Below, in pieces: positions 25,857 to 34,613 of a stretch of DNA of 64,000 nt. A program made the position numbers and the translations under genes. This DNA is from Fusicatenibacter saccharivorans (GTDB lineage: Bacteria > Bacillota > Clostridia > Lachnospirales > Lachnospiraceae), in contig NZ_JADNOP010000001.1 in assembly GCF_015557635.1 (NCBI RefSeq), forward strand, positions 285,582 to 349,581. The letters run 5' to 3'. The notes below the pieces were generated by a model. It did not search any database. It was given only the letters and a program-made list of their open reading frames with translations, and was not told the DNA's origin. Positions within the stretch are counted from its first letter, which is position 1; every line of letters begins with the position of its first letter.

Positions 25857-26798
25857 TTACATCAGTTCCTGAATCATTTTGGAAATGGTTGCAACAGACT
25901 GTGGATGTTTGAGGATAACTGCATCAGAACCAGAAGCCAGAGATGCGGCTGCTGTCTGAATCTCCATAGAGATTCCTCGTACTTCCTGACTTCCCCATTC
26001 CGGAGATTCCTCTTCTGTCGCCATTGCCTCTTTTACATTCCATGTCTCAGAAGCGATTGGAGTAATAATTGGCATCTGCAGCATTTTATCGTCCTGGGAT
26101 AATGCTGCTGCTTTGATACGGTCCAGTGTAGATACTACGTACTCGTATCCGTATCCGACTGCTGCAGAACCTACGTTCATAACAATGCTGTCTGCGTTAA
26201 CACCAAGCTGTGTCATAACAACATTCAGCTGTTTTGCAAGGTTGATATCTACAGCGGACTCAGCGCCGACTTTCTGGCTATATGCCAGACCTGCGGCTGC
26301 ACCAACTGCCTTGTAATCTTCTTCTCTTGCGGACATAACAAGAACGTTTCTTCCCTGCAGAACCTCTGCTACTTTGGTCAGCAGTTCAGAATCTTTCTCT
26401 ACGTTTTTGCATCCTTCTACAACAAGCGGTACATCTACGGCATCTGCAACTTCTTTGACTGTCTCAATCAGTTCTTCTACCGATTTGTTCAGACCGTTCG
26501 GGTCTCCGCCTGCCAGACGAAGGCAGAGGAAATCTGCACCTTCCATAGCTGCTGCTTTTTTTGCAATCTCGCCCATGGTAGCTGCACCTTCATAGTATGC
26601 TTTTACGCTTTCCGGTTCTCCTTCCATACCAAGGTCTGTGATTTCAACGCCGACCTTCGGTCCGTTTTTGATTTCACCATCGAAAGCATAGAATGGTAAT
26701 ACGTTTTCTCCGCCAAGAGTTACGGTTTTGTCTCCGCTGCCGATTACAACGGATTTAATTGCTGCATTAAACTTTTGTGGTTTGCGATTAAACGGCAT
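25857..26798 (-). CDS. acsD: Corrinoid/iron-sulfur protein small subunit (delta)
   Basis: Small subunit of the corrinoid/Fe-S protein. The 313-residue TIM-barrel protein begins MPFNRKPQKFNAAIKSVVIG and includes GSGDKTVTLGGENVLPFY, a motif shared with AcsC (DSEYTLGGETVLYRHEKTF). It has no cysteine cluster, as expected. ATG 26798 is chosen because GGAGG lies eight bases upstream. A promoter-like sequence at 26902-26874 precedes it, so acsDCEV-DUF3786-fchA-folD may also be transcribed apart from cooS-acsB. Confidence 0.96.
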   Translation of the reverse strand: MPFNRKPQKFNAAIKSVVIGSGDKTVTLGGENVLPFYAFDGEIKNGPKVGVEITDLGMEGEPESVKAYYEGAATMGEIAKKAAAMEGADFLCLRLAGGDPNGLNKSVEELIETVKEVADAVDVPLVVEGCKNVEKDSELLTKVAEVLQGRNVLVMSAREEDYKAVGAAAGLAYSQKVGAESAVDINLAKQLNVVMTQLGVNADSIVMNVGSAAVGYGYEYVVSTLDRIKAAALSQDDKMLQMPIITPIASETWNVKEAMATEEESPEWGSQEVRGISMEIQTAAASLASGSDAVILKHPQSVATISKMIQELM

Positions 26799-26873
26799 AA
26801 AAAAAGCCTCCTTAAAAATAAATTCCATGCAGGTATATCTCCATGATTCCGCTTCATGGACACACCTGTTATT

Positions 26874-26902
26874 ATTTTAACGTTTTTTCCCGGAGAATGC
26901 AA
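26874..26902 (-). promoter_or_regulatory. Possible internal promoter before acsD
   Basis: TTGCAT (26902-26897), 17-base spacer, TAAAAT (26879-26874) on the minus strand, about 75 bases before the acsD start. Confidence 0.5.
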
Positions 26903-26930
26903 GATTTACCAGGATATTTTCCAAGATTTT

Positions 26931-27085
26931 CTGACAAAAAGTATCCGTTTTCTTTTCGTCAGCCGTTTTTTCCCAGAAAATCACTTTACAGCTGCCGGCA
27001 TGTGCCGGAAAGGGCTTCCTCCTCCGCTTTGAAATCCCCTCCCAAGCCATGCCGGTCTGCTTATTTTTTCACAGGATAAACCTGT
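26931..27085 (-). other. Structured 297-base gap between acsB and acsD
   Basis: The interval 26799-27095 contains no ORF. It holds an 11-bp stem CTGACAAAAAG/CTTTTCGTCAG (26931-26962), a CCGGCATG/CATGCCGG long-range pair (26995-27055) and ACAGG/CCTGT (27071-27085). None has a U-tract on the operon strand, so they are stems of unknown role, upstream of the possible acsD promoter. Confidence 0.5.
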
Positions 27086-27095
27086 AAAATACGAA

Positions 27096-29225
27096 TTACA
27101 TCATTGGATCCATGCCAAGTGCCGGATGACCTTTCTCGGTCAGGAATGCAACCAGTGTCTCCGGATCTTCTGCGATGGTCTCATCACCGATCATATCGGT
27201 AAAGTTGTCGATACCGTACAGCTCTTTTGCTGTCTCATTCAGTTTCTCTGCAACCTGCTCTTTCAGCTCTTTCGGCATCCATACGATACGGGCAACACCG
27301 CCTTCTGCTTTCATAAACTTCTTGGAAGCGATAAAGTGTTTGCCGTGTCCCATGAATCCAGGAGTCTGAACACCGCCGCCTGTCATGGAAGCCAGCTCGG
27401 AGAAAGTCATTCCCAGAGGAGTCATGCCTGCGTACTCACGGTTTGCGATGCAGACACCGTTGGAGAACGGCTCGATACCACAGATACACTCGAAGCATCC
27501 GCAGGATGTCATTGGTTTTTCCATGATGGAGTACAGAGATACATCATCAAGAGCACCCTGGGAAAGTTTACGAACAGCCTCGTTAACATCCTCGTACTCA
27601 CCGATTCTCTCATCGATTACTTTTTCTTTTGTGATAACCTGGCAAGGTCCGTTCGGATCCAGCTCGTTGGTAGCTTTTGCATCCAGCCATGAAACAGCAC
27701 CGCAAAGTCCGAGACGCTCTGGTGTAACAACACATACATGGCTCGGGGAGAATGCCTGGCACATGATACAGCTGTAGTATACCGGTACGGATTCATCTGT
27801 CATGGTAGACAGACGCTCGTCACGTTTGTCGAATACCGGGATTGCAATTTCGTGGCGGATCTTGGTACAGTCTTCCGGATTGGTGTAGATCTTAACCTGG
27901 CATTTGTCAACAACAGCCTCGAACTCGTTCTTCACCTGTGCGTACAGAACTTCTCCGAAGTGTTTTGCACGGAAGCCTGCGTTGAAAGCTTCTTTGCTGA
28001 CACGGATACGGATCATATCACGCTGTCCGGTATGCATCACACCTTCGATGCAGTTCAGGTAGCTGTGGAATTTACGCTCAAATACAGGCTCGAAATCCGG
28101 CTGCATGCTCTTTCCGGCAACCTCAACAACGTATGCAATGCTGTGCTTGGAACCTACTTCGAACTCGTCGATGTCCGGTCCGATCAGCTCGATCTTGTGA
28201 TCTTCTACTTCGGAAGCATCTTTTGTCTGAACCAGCTCGCAGCAGTCTACGCGGGAACCGTCAAACTCAACCTGCATATCACCACGGCGGATGATTTCAC
28301 CCTCGAATGCAGATGCGAATGCAACCGGGATATCAATGTTGGTGATTTTGATCTTGATATCGCGTGCTTCCAGAGAAGTTGCGTTGAATTTGGAAACGTC
28401 CTTCTGGATAATAAGGCTCTTCGGAATAGCCGGAACGTCTTTGTCATCGTTTGTGATAACCGGAAAGCCAAGTGCAATCGCACCAGCGCCGCATGCAACG
28501 ATCACATCATCCAGAGGAGCAAAAGCATTTACGAATGCCGGTACACGGTCTTTGGTGTAGGTCATCAGTGCGCCTGCATCGCCTGCAGTTACGTTACCGA
28601 AGATCAGGGCTGCACGGATTGCTACGGATACAGCATGGATAACAGATGTTACGTCTTTTCCAAGCGGGATGACACGTACGTTTGCGCCGGTCTTGTATCC
28701 CAGTTCCTGACACTGATCAATGATTCCGCCAACCAGTGTTACAAGAATACCCTGTGCCTGATAGCTCTTAACCAGATCCACGCCTTCCTGTGCGGTCGGA
28801 GCGCTTCCAAGGATAACAGCTACGCCCGGGATATCGCCTGTTACAAGCGGCACACCAAGCTCACGGATGATGGCATCGCTTAAATGGCCGTAGCACGGCT
28901 CATCATATGGTTTTGCACCGTCGATGTATTTAATTGCCTCGATGAACTCTGCGCAGAGTGCAGTTGCAACACCGGACATAAATACATCATTCAGCTGATT
29001 TTCTCTTGTCATCAGAGATTTTACCACGCCAAGAGCCTCTTTCATCTCTTTTAAGTTGGTAACCTTTACTCCTGTTACAGCATAGTAACACGGAAGTGCG
29101 TAAGCAGTGTCCGGGAAGCTGACTGCTTTTTCCTCTCCGTTTGCTGCGATTGCGGCATCAACGGCAGCTTCGGTAAGACCGTATACTGCATCATTTCCGC
29201 CAAATACTCTCTCGAATAATGTCAT
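27096..29225 (-). CDS. acsB: Acetyl-CoA synthase (CODH/ACS alpha subunit)
   Basis: Forms acetyl-CoA from CO, the corrinoid-bound methyl group and CoA at the Ni-Ni-[4Fe-4S] A-cluster. The 709-residue protein has all A-cluster ligands: Cys486, 489, 498 and 508 in the CIMC...C...C run, and the Cys575-Gly-Cys577 motif for the distal nickel. These numbers are exactly 20 below those of Moorella ACS (506/509/518/528, 595/597), so the N-terminal domain that docks on CODH is present but slightly shorter. It starts at ATG 29225 behind AGGAGG, 15 bases after acsF. Confidence 0.98.
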   Translation of the reverse strand: MTLFERVFGGNDAVYGLTEAAVDAAIAANGEEKAVSFPDTAYALPCYYAVTGVKVTNLKEMKEALGVVKSLMTRENQLNDVFMSGVATALCAEFIEAIKYIDGAKPYDEPCYGHLSDAIIRELGVPLVTGDIPGVAVILGSAPTAQEGVDLVKSYQAQGILVTLVGGIIDQCQELGYKTGANVRVIPLGKDVTSVIHAVSVAIRAALIFGNVTAGDAGALMTYTKDRVPAFVNAFAPLDDVIVACGAGAIALGFPVITNDDKDVPAIPKSLIIQKDVSKFNATSLEARDIKIKITNIDIPVAFASAFEGEIIRRGDMQVEFDGSRVDCCELVQTKDASEVEDHKIELIGPDIDEFEVGSKHSIAYVVEVAGKSMQPDFEPVFERKFHSYLNCIEGVMHTGQRDMIRIRVSKEAFNAGFRAKHFGEVLYAQVKNEFEAVVDKCQVKIYTNPEDCTKIRHEIAIPVFDKRDERLSTMTDESVPVYYSCIMCQAFSPSHVCVVTPERLGLCGAVSWLDAKATNELDPNGPCQVITKEKVIDERIGEYEDVNEAVRKLSQGALDDVSLYSIMEKPMTSCGCFECICGIEPFSNGVCIANREYAGMTPLGMTFSELASMTGGGVQTPGFMGHGKHFIASKKFMKAEGGVARIVWMPKELKEQVAEKLNETAKELYGIDNFTDMIGDETIAEDPETLVAFLTEKGHPALGMDPMM

Positions 29226-29240
29226 GTGTTTTTCCTCCTA

Positions 29241-30029
29241 TCACACTTTTTCCATGCCAGGCATGTTTGACTTATCGATTTTTGTTTTTATTTTCCGTAT
29301 CTCTTCTACTGCAGCCGCGCTGTAATCATATGGAGACGAACCTTCCCTGTCCGCTTCCATAATTTCCGGGTTGTAGTGGACCATGCCCAGAAGATCCTCC
29401 GGGGGGATACGGTCCTGTATGAATGCCTCATCTTTTTCGTCGCGTACTTTGTTTGCCACGACATGAACCTGATGAACGCCAAGCTCTTCGGCCAGACGTT
29501 TGACATTCTTATAGGTCTGAATACTTCTTGCACCCGGCTCGATGACTACGATGAACATATCCATGCCCTCCGTCGTTCCTCTTCCCAGATGCTCAAGGCC
29601 TGCTTCCATGTCGAGGATGACAACATCCCCTCTGTGAAGGACCAGGCTGTTGATGATTCTCCGCAGCATCACATGCTCCGGGCAGACACAGCCGCTTCCG
29701 GCCGTCTCCACGGTGCCAAGCGTCAGGAGTTTGACTCCGTTGTACTCTTTGCTGTATTTATCGGGAATATCACTTACTCTCGGATTTATTTTGTAAAACC
29801 GGTTGTCTGCACTTGCCTCGGTGCGCTCTTCGATCAGTTTTCTCATTTTGGTAATCGGAACGATCGAATCGAGGATTTCTTCCGGAAATCCAAGCGCAAG
29901 GCCCAGATTGGCATCCGGATCGACATCTGCAGCCAGAACCGGATGGCCTTCTTCTGCATAAAGTCTTGCAAGGGTCGCTGCGATGGTTGTTTTTCCTACG
30001 CCACCCTTTCCAGTTACTGCTATTTTCAT
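29241..30029 (-). CDS. acsF: CooC-family nickel-insertion ATPase (AcsF-like)
   Basis: A 262-residue MinD/SIMIBI-type ATPase with a deviant Walker A (GKGGVGKTT, residues 7-15), a switch region VILDMEAGLEHLGRGT, and a cysteine pair CVCPEH (near 113-115) that in CooC proteins binds metal at the dimer interface. Such proteins load nickel into CODH or ACS; its place directly before acsB suggests ACS. ATG 30029 follows AAAAGG. It is the second CooC-type protein in the operon (the other is at 32111-32881). Whether it serves ACS or CODH cannot be told from sequence. Confidence 0.9.
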   Translation of the reverse strand: MKIAVTGKGGVGKTTIAATLARLYAEEGHPVLAADVDPDANLGLALGFPEEILDSIVPITKMRKLIEERTEASADNRFYKINPRVSDIPDKYSKEYNGVKLLTLGTVETAGSGCVCPEHVMLRRIINSLVLHRGDVVILDMEAGLEHLGRGTTEGMDMFIVVIEPGARSIQTYKNVKRLAEELGVHQVHVVANKVRDEKDEAFIQDRIPPEDLLGMVHYNPEIMEADREGSSPYDYSAAAVEEIRKIKTKIDKSNMPGMEKV

Positions 30030-30047
30030 TTTACACCTTTTCACTTC

Positions 30048-30083
30048 AAAAAGGGCGGTCTCTTTTTACGTCAGGGACCGCCC
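30048..30083 (-). terminator. Terminator-like stem between cooS and acsF
   Basis: Stem GGGCGGTC/GACCGCCC (30053-30060 / 30076-30083) followed on the minus strand by TTTTTG. Being inside the operon, it may cause partial termination and make CODH transcripts more abundant than those of downstream genes. Confidence 0.72.
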
Positions 30084-30091
30084 TGTCCTTT

Positions 30092-31984
30092 TTATACGCC
30101 GAGTGCGGCACGTTTCTCTTCGATTCGTGCGAGCATTGCATCGCCCAGCTTGTCGATGTCTTTTTCTACTGTGTAAGCTGCCTCAACCCAGTCGCGGACA
30201 CCGTTGGTCAGAAGTCCTGTTACCTCAGTGGATCCGGATACGTACGGCTCTACGCCAAGGTAAGTATCGATACCGGTTGCTACAACATAGTTTCCGATGG
30301 AAACTGCTTTCTCAGACATCCACTCCGGAGCACATCCGACAACCGGAAGCTGGGAAATATTGACATTACCGATTTTAGCAAGTTCTGCTACAAGAACCAT
30401 CATACGGGAGATATCAACGCAGGATCCCATGTGGAGTACCGGCGGGATATCAGCCAGCTCGCAGACACGTTTCAGGCCTGCACCGCAGAGATCTTTAGCA
30501 CGTTTGTCCATCAGACCTGCTCTTGCTGCTGCCTGTGCAGAGCATCCGGAAGCAACGATGATAACGTCGTGCGCGATCAGCTTCTTCATCAGCTCGATGT
30601 GAGCGGTGTCCGGACGGACTTTCGGGTTGTTGCATCCTACCATGGCAACTGCACCGCGGATAACGCCGGATGCCACACACTGCCACAGCGGCATCAGAGT
30701 TCCGGTCTGGTCAACCTGGGAATTGGTTACTTTATCCAGAGTCTTAATGATGGACTCAAAAGAGTATCCCACGGTTGCTTTCTGCTTCATATGCGGGATA
30801 TGTACCAGCTCCGGTTTCCGGTTTTTAAAGTTTTCAATTGCCATTTTTACGATGGCTTTTGCATTCTCACCTGCTGTTTTTGCGTTGAAACGAATGTATT
30901 CTGCATCCGGCATCTGCGCAATCGGGCTGGTGGTAACGAATTTAGTATGGAAACATTTGCTTAAAGGTCCAAGGGCCGGGAAAATACACTGTACGTCAAC
31001 AACGATGGCCTCGCAGGCACCGGTCAGTACCACGTTTTCCTGCTGCAGGAAGTTACCTGCCATCGGCACGCCGCGGCGCATTGCTACTTCATTGGAAGTA
31101 CAGCAGACACCTGCTACGTTGATTCCCTTTGCTCCCATTTCTTTTGCATATGCGATCATCTCCGGATCGTCTGCGTATTCGCAGATCATCTCGGAAAGTG
31201 ACGGATCATGGCCATGAACGATGATATTTACTTCATCTTCTTTCATAACACCAAGGTTTGCCTCGGTTTCGATCGGCTTTGGAGTTCCGAACAGTACGTC
31301 AGAGAACTCGGTACCCATCATGGAGCCGCCCCATCCATCGGAAAGTCCGGAACGAAGGGACTGGCGAACGAGTGCTTCCGGAAGGGAAGAACATCCCATA
31401 TGGGTCATATGAAGAGAACATGCAACCTCACGGTCAATCGCACGCGGTGCGATTTCTTCTCTCTCCCAGATTTCCTGTGTATGCTGCGGAGCACGTTTCA
31501 GGAATCTCTGTGTTCCGAACGGTTTACCATACTCTAAAAGAGCCAGCTCGGACATCTCATGTGCCAGATCATAGATATCTTTTCCTTCTGTCTCTACGCC
31601 CCACTCTTTTGCAATACGGATCAGTTTCTCCGGATCTTTTACTTTGTAGTTTCCGTTTGGATCAGCCTCATGCAGTGTGTGGCAGATCTCACGGCCATGA
31701 TCGGAATGTGTTGCGGAACCGCCTGCTGTAAAGCGCAGGAAGTTACGTCCTACAATACCGTGTACATCGCATCCGCAGATTCCTCTCGGTGCCTTTGGTG
31801 TAATACGGCAAGGTCCCATCGTACAGATACGGCAGCAGGTTCCCTGCTCACCGAATTTACAGTGCGGGGTCTGGTTTTTTACACGAAACTGCCATGCGTC
31901 AGCGCCAACCTTTGCACCATTTTCCAGGAGCTCATTCGTGGCCTGTTCGAATTCTTCTACGCTTGTTAATTTGAATTCGCTCAT
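30092..31984 (-). CDS. cooS: Anaerobic carbon monoxide dehydrogenase catalytic subunit
   Basis: Ni-Fe CODH, which reduces CO2 to CO for acetyl-CoA synthesis. The 630-residue protein has the N-terminal B/D-cluster cysteines (HCKFGEQGTCCRICTMGPCR, about 46-65, and GICGCD) and the C-cluster segments GVCCTSNE, VDVQCIFPAL, VGCNNPK, ASGCSAQAAA and HMGSCVD. It starts at ATG 31984 behind GAGGAGG. It lies downstream of its maturation ATPase cooC and upstream of acsF-acsB, so CODH and ACS are made together. Confidence 0.98.
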   Translation of the reverse strand: MSEFKLTSVEEFEQATNELLENGAKVGADAWQFRVKNQTPHCKFGEQGTCCRICTMGPCRITPKAPRGICGCDVHGIVGRNFLRFTAGGSATHSDHGREICHTLHEADPNGNYKVKDPEKLIRIAKEWGVETEGKDIYDLAHEMSELALLEYGKPFGTQRFLKRAPQHTQEIWEREEIAPRAIDREVACSLHMTHMGCSSLPEALVRQSLRSGLSDGWGGSMMGTEFSDVLFGTPKPIETEANLGVMKEDEVNIIVHGHDPSLSEMICEYADDPEMIAYAKEMGAKGINVAGVCCTSNEVAMRRGVPMAGNFLQQENVVLTGACEAIVVDVQCIFPALGPLSKCFHTKFVTTSPIAQMPDAEYIRFNAKTAGENAKAIVKMAIENFKNRKPELVHIPHMKQKATVGYSFESIIKTLDKVTNSQVDQTGTLMPLWQCVASGVIRGAVAMVGCNNPKVRPDTAHIELMKKLIAHDVIIVASGCSAQAAARAGLMDKRAKDLCGAGLKRVCELADIPPVLHMGSCVDISRMMVLVAELAKIGNVNISQLPVVGCAPEWMSEKAVSIGNYVVATGIDTYLGVEPYVSGSTEVTGLLTNGVRDWVEAAYTVEKDIDKLGDAMLARIEEKRAALGV

Positions 31985-32040
31985 CTTGTCCTCCTCAAGA
32001 TTGTATTTTAATATTTTTATGGTAAAAACATCCTCCCATG

Positions 32041-32098
32041 GGGGATATTTTACTTTTGAAATATCCCTCCGTCTGCAGCGTGTACAAAGCGGAGGGCA
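32041..32098 (-). repeat. Two mutually exclusive stems between cooC and cooS
   Basis: GGGATATTT/AAATATCCC (32042-32067) and CCCTCCG/CGGAGGG (32065-32096) share the bases 32065-32067, so they cannot both form fully. Neither has a close U-tract on the minus strand. It may affect stability or translation of cooS. Confidence 0.5.
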
Positions 32099-32110
32099 GA
32101 TTCTCTGTTT

Positions 32111-32881
32111 TTATAAATCAAGGTTTTCTACGATTTTCTTTAATGCCGCGCGTACCGGAGAGTCTTCCGGCAGACGTACGGTTGGTTTTCCGTCACAGTC
32201 ATATTCATAAACCTGATCATCGTGCGGAACAACGCCAAGGAGAGTTAATCCCTGTTTTTCAATTTCCTCACGGGTTCCCTCATTTAACACGCCATTCGGC
32301 GCACGGTTTACGATCAGTCCTACCTGCTTCGGCTTCATATCGCATTCTTTGATCAGCTCCGCGATTCTCGCAGCGGCCTGTACTCCTCTTCTTGAGCAGT
32401 CACTGACCAAAATAGCTGTATCCATTCCCGGAAGTATACCACGGCTGATATGCTCCATGCCTGCCTCGTTATCCACAACCATGAAGGGGTAATTCGGATA
32501 CAGCTTTGCAAGCTGATTCTGCAGAAGTCCATTGACGAAGCAGTAGCAGCCTTTTCCCTGTGTTCTTCCCATCACAAGCAGGTCAAAATCATCTTCCTCA
32601 GTCAGAGCGCCTGCAAATTTAAATTCCGCATAATCTGCCTTGCTCATACCTGCCGGAATCGGGTTTTTGGATGCCATCTCTGCACGGGCAATCTCCTCCC
32701 GGATATCTCCAAGGGTAGCTTCTACTTCTACACCGAGTACCTCATTCAGGTTTGAGTTTGCGTCCGCATCAACTGCAAGAACAGGACCTTTTCCTGACTC
32801 GCAGAGATACTGGATCAGCAAGCCGCATAATGTTGTTTTTCCAACGCCGCCTTTTCCGGCGACAGCTATTACGTGTGCCAT
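32111..32881 (-). CDS. cooC: CooC nickel-insertion ATPase for CODH
   Basis: A 256-residue ATPase with deviant Walker A GKGGVGKTT (residues 9-17), a DADANSNL segment and the GCYCFVNGLL motif (about 110-119), whose CxC binds Ni/Zn at the dimer interface. It matures the C-cluster of CODH. It is placed directly upstream of cooS (about 126 bases) and 38 bases after metF. The ribosome site is GGGAGG before ATG 32881. Confidence 0.94.
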   Translation of the reverse strand: MAHVIAVAGKGGVGKTTLCGLLIQYLCESGKGPVLAVDADANSNLNEVLGVEVEATLGDIREEIARAEMASKNPIPAGMSKADYAEFKFAGALTEEDDFDLLVMGRTQGKGCYCFVNGLLQNQLAKLYPNYPFMVVDNEAGMEHISRGILPGMDTAILVSDCSRRGVQAAARIAELIKECDMKPKQVGLIVNRAPNGVLNEGTREEIEKQGLTLLGVVPHDDQVYEYDCDGKPTVRLPEDSPVRAALKKIVENLDL

Positions 32882-32919
32882 AAAAATCGGATGCCTCCCA
32901 AATTCAAGTAATTAATTCA

Positions 32920-33852
32920 TTAAACCAGTGTGCAAAGGCCGGATCTGTCGATGATTTCAGATACGTCTTTCCATTTATTCAGTGCATACAGATGAATTCC
33001 ATTGACACCGAGTGCACGGTATGCATCAATCTGTTTTACGGTATATTCGATACCCTCTTCTTTGAACTCTGCAACTTTCTTGTCGTAGAATACGTCGAAC
33101 GGTTTGCCCTCTGCATCTTTTGCTGCAAATGGGTTCGGGAACAGCCAGTGTCTGGAGATCATTCTGGAAAGCTCTCTGTCCATAACACAGCCGTTTCTGG
33201 AAAGTGCCATGTTGATGGTAGCTGCCTGATCCAGGATCGGCATAACTCCAACGTCTACCGGCATGGTGATTCCTGCTTTACGGATTGCATCGAGCCAGTA
33301 TTTGAACTGCTCCATATCCCAGCAGAGCTGTGTCATGATGTAGTCAGCTCCGTTGTCCTGTTTCTGTTTCAGAACTGCGATATCAGACTCCAGACTTCTG
33401 CAGGAGATGTGGCCTTCCGGTGAACCTGCAACAGCGATTTCAAATTTGTCGCCGTAGGTATCACGTACGAATTTTACAAGATCCGTAGCGTAGTCAAAGT
33501 CACCGCAGGTTGTGGTCTCGCCAAGCGGAATATCACCGCGCAGTGCCAGCATGTGGTCTACGCCGTCAGCCAGATACTGATCCAGCTGTTCTTTAATTCC
33601 TTCTTTTGTGTTTTTGATAACGGTGAAATGAGTAACCGGTGTGGTTCCGGCATTTTTGATCATCTGACATACTTCACGGTTTGCTCCGACGTTTCCGCCG
33701 CCTGCTCCGTATGTACAGGAAATGTAAGACGGGTTGTACTTCATCAGGTGGTCGATGGTACCCGGCAGATTCTGCAGTCCCTTCTCTGTCTTTGGCGGGA
33801 ACAGCTCAAAAGACAGAAGGGTCTTGTTTTTCATCTCTTCTGAAAGTTTCAT
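32920..33852 (-). CDS. metF: Methylenetetrahydrofolate reductase
   Basis: Reduces 5,10-methylene-THF to 5-methyl-THF, the substrate of AcsE. The 310-residue FAD-binding TIM-barrel protein has the MetF signature FELFPPKTEKG (residues 16-26) and the flavin-site context LALRGDIP. It starts at ATG 33852 behind GGAGG. Acetogens usually use MetF with the partner MetV, often encoded beside it; no metV is found here, so it is elsewhere or this enzyme is MetF-only. Confidence 0.96.
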   Translation of the reverse strand: MKLSEEMKNKTLLSFELFPPKTEKGLQNLPGTIDHLMKYNPSYISCTYGAGGGNVGANREVCQMIKNAGTTPVTHFTVIKNTKEGIKEQLDQYLADGVDHMLALRGDIPLGETTTCGDFDYATDLVKFVRDTYGDKFEIAVAGSPEGHISCRSLESDIAVLKQKQDNGADYIMTQLCWDMEQFKYWLDAIRKAGITMPVDVGVMPILDQAATINMALSRNGCVMDRELSRMISRHWLFPNPFAAKDAEGKPFDVFYDKKVAEFKEEGIEYTVKQIDAYRALGVNGIHLYALNKWKDVSEIIDRSGLCTLV

Positions 33853-33987
33853 AATTCAATTTACCTCCGCTTTAATATAATATATTCCTATTCTAAGTCC
33901 CGGTTCGCCTGTTCTGTTTGTTCCGATTCGCAGACCCCGGGGTCTTAAAACCGCTTTTATAGAATAACTGGTTCCGTCAACCAATTA

Positions 33988-34170
33988 TCATTCACAGTCC
34001 AGCTCTACGATGCTGTTTGCAAGATCTACCATTTTGATCTTACCCTGCAGTCTGATCTCTTCGCCCAGGATGTCGCGGATGAGAACGTATTCTCCATCGA
34101 CATCGATGCGGCTTACATTTTTACAGACAACTGTGTTCTCCGGATTTTTGTATACCGTTGCAAGGCACAT
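33988..34170 (-). CDS. cooT: CooT family nickel-binding protein
   Basis: A 60-residue protein, MCLATVYKN..., ending in ELDCE, matching the small CooT family. CooT of Rhodospirillum binds nickel through its N-terminal Met-Cys2 at a dimer interface and helps CODH maturation. Cys2 is present here. ATG 34170 follows GGAGG and is 14 bases after the His-rich gene. The 135-base gap to metF contains a 14-bp perfect palindrome AGACCCCGGGGTCT and no gene. Confidence 0.88.
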   Translation of the reverse strand: MCLATVYKNPENTVVCKNVSRIDVDGEYVLIRDILGEEIRLQGKIKMVDLANSIVELDCE

Positions 34171-34184
34171 AGCTTACGCCTCCT

Positions 34185-34535
34185 CTACTTAACTTCTTTC
34201 AAATGCTCTTTTACAAGCGTCAGTGCAAGGGACAGGCGCATATTGCCTTTCTGGAAATCGGATACTCCCTCCCTGATCTGTTTTGCGGCGTCCGCCATTC
34301 CGGCTTTTTCCAGTTTGTCGGCCATCTCGTCGAGTTCTGCTGCGTGATGTTCATTGTGCTGCAGCATATAGGTTAAAAGGGCAAGATTCTCGTCCTTGCA
34401 TTTTTCTTCGGAACCGCATGCATTGCAGGCATGTCCGCAGTCTTCTCCCTCGTGATGATGGTCATGGTGATGATGGTGCTCGTCGTGAGCTCCGTGCGGA
34501 ATGGGATTTCCATTCTCGTCATATAATAAATGCAT
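34185..34535 (-). CDS. Histidine-rich small protein, probable nickel chaperone or store
   Basis: A 116-residue protein that opens the acetogenesis operon. Residues 16-50 are a metal-binding tail: a run of His/Asp (DEHHHHHDHHH), then CGHACNACGSEEKC with four cysteines. The remainder is helical and contains a further HNEHHAAE cluster, similar to hemerythrin-like or cobalt-binding helices. It has no signal peptide. ATG 34535 follows AGAGGAGG. Because it precedes cooT, cooC and cooS, storage or delivery of nickel to CODH/ACS is the natural reading (inference). A translation from further upstream would run into the promoter region. Confidence 0.8.
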   Translation of the reverse strand: MHLLYDENGNPIPHGAHDEHHHHHDHHHEGEDCGHACNACGSEEKCKDENLALLTYMLQHNEHHAAELDEMADKLEKAGMADAAKQIREGVSDFQKGNMRLSLALTLVKEHLKEVK

Positions 34536-34613
34536 AATATGGCCTCCTCTGTCCCCGTTTTTCTGCTCTGCCGTCCGTTTCGTCCGCTTTTGTTTTCCTG
34601 AAACGTCCTGCAG

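Noticed and set aside
27738-28883. A 381-codon open frame on the plus strand
   Set aside because: Antisense to acsB, whose A-cluster residues are complete; His/Cys-rich shadow without family resemblance.
33853-33987. A promoter for metF within the cooT-metF gap
   Set aside because: Only a weak TTGGTT-17-TATAAA match and a GC-rich palindrome are found; not enough to call a promoter.
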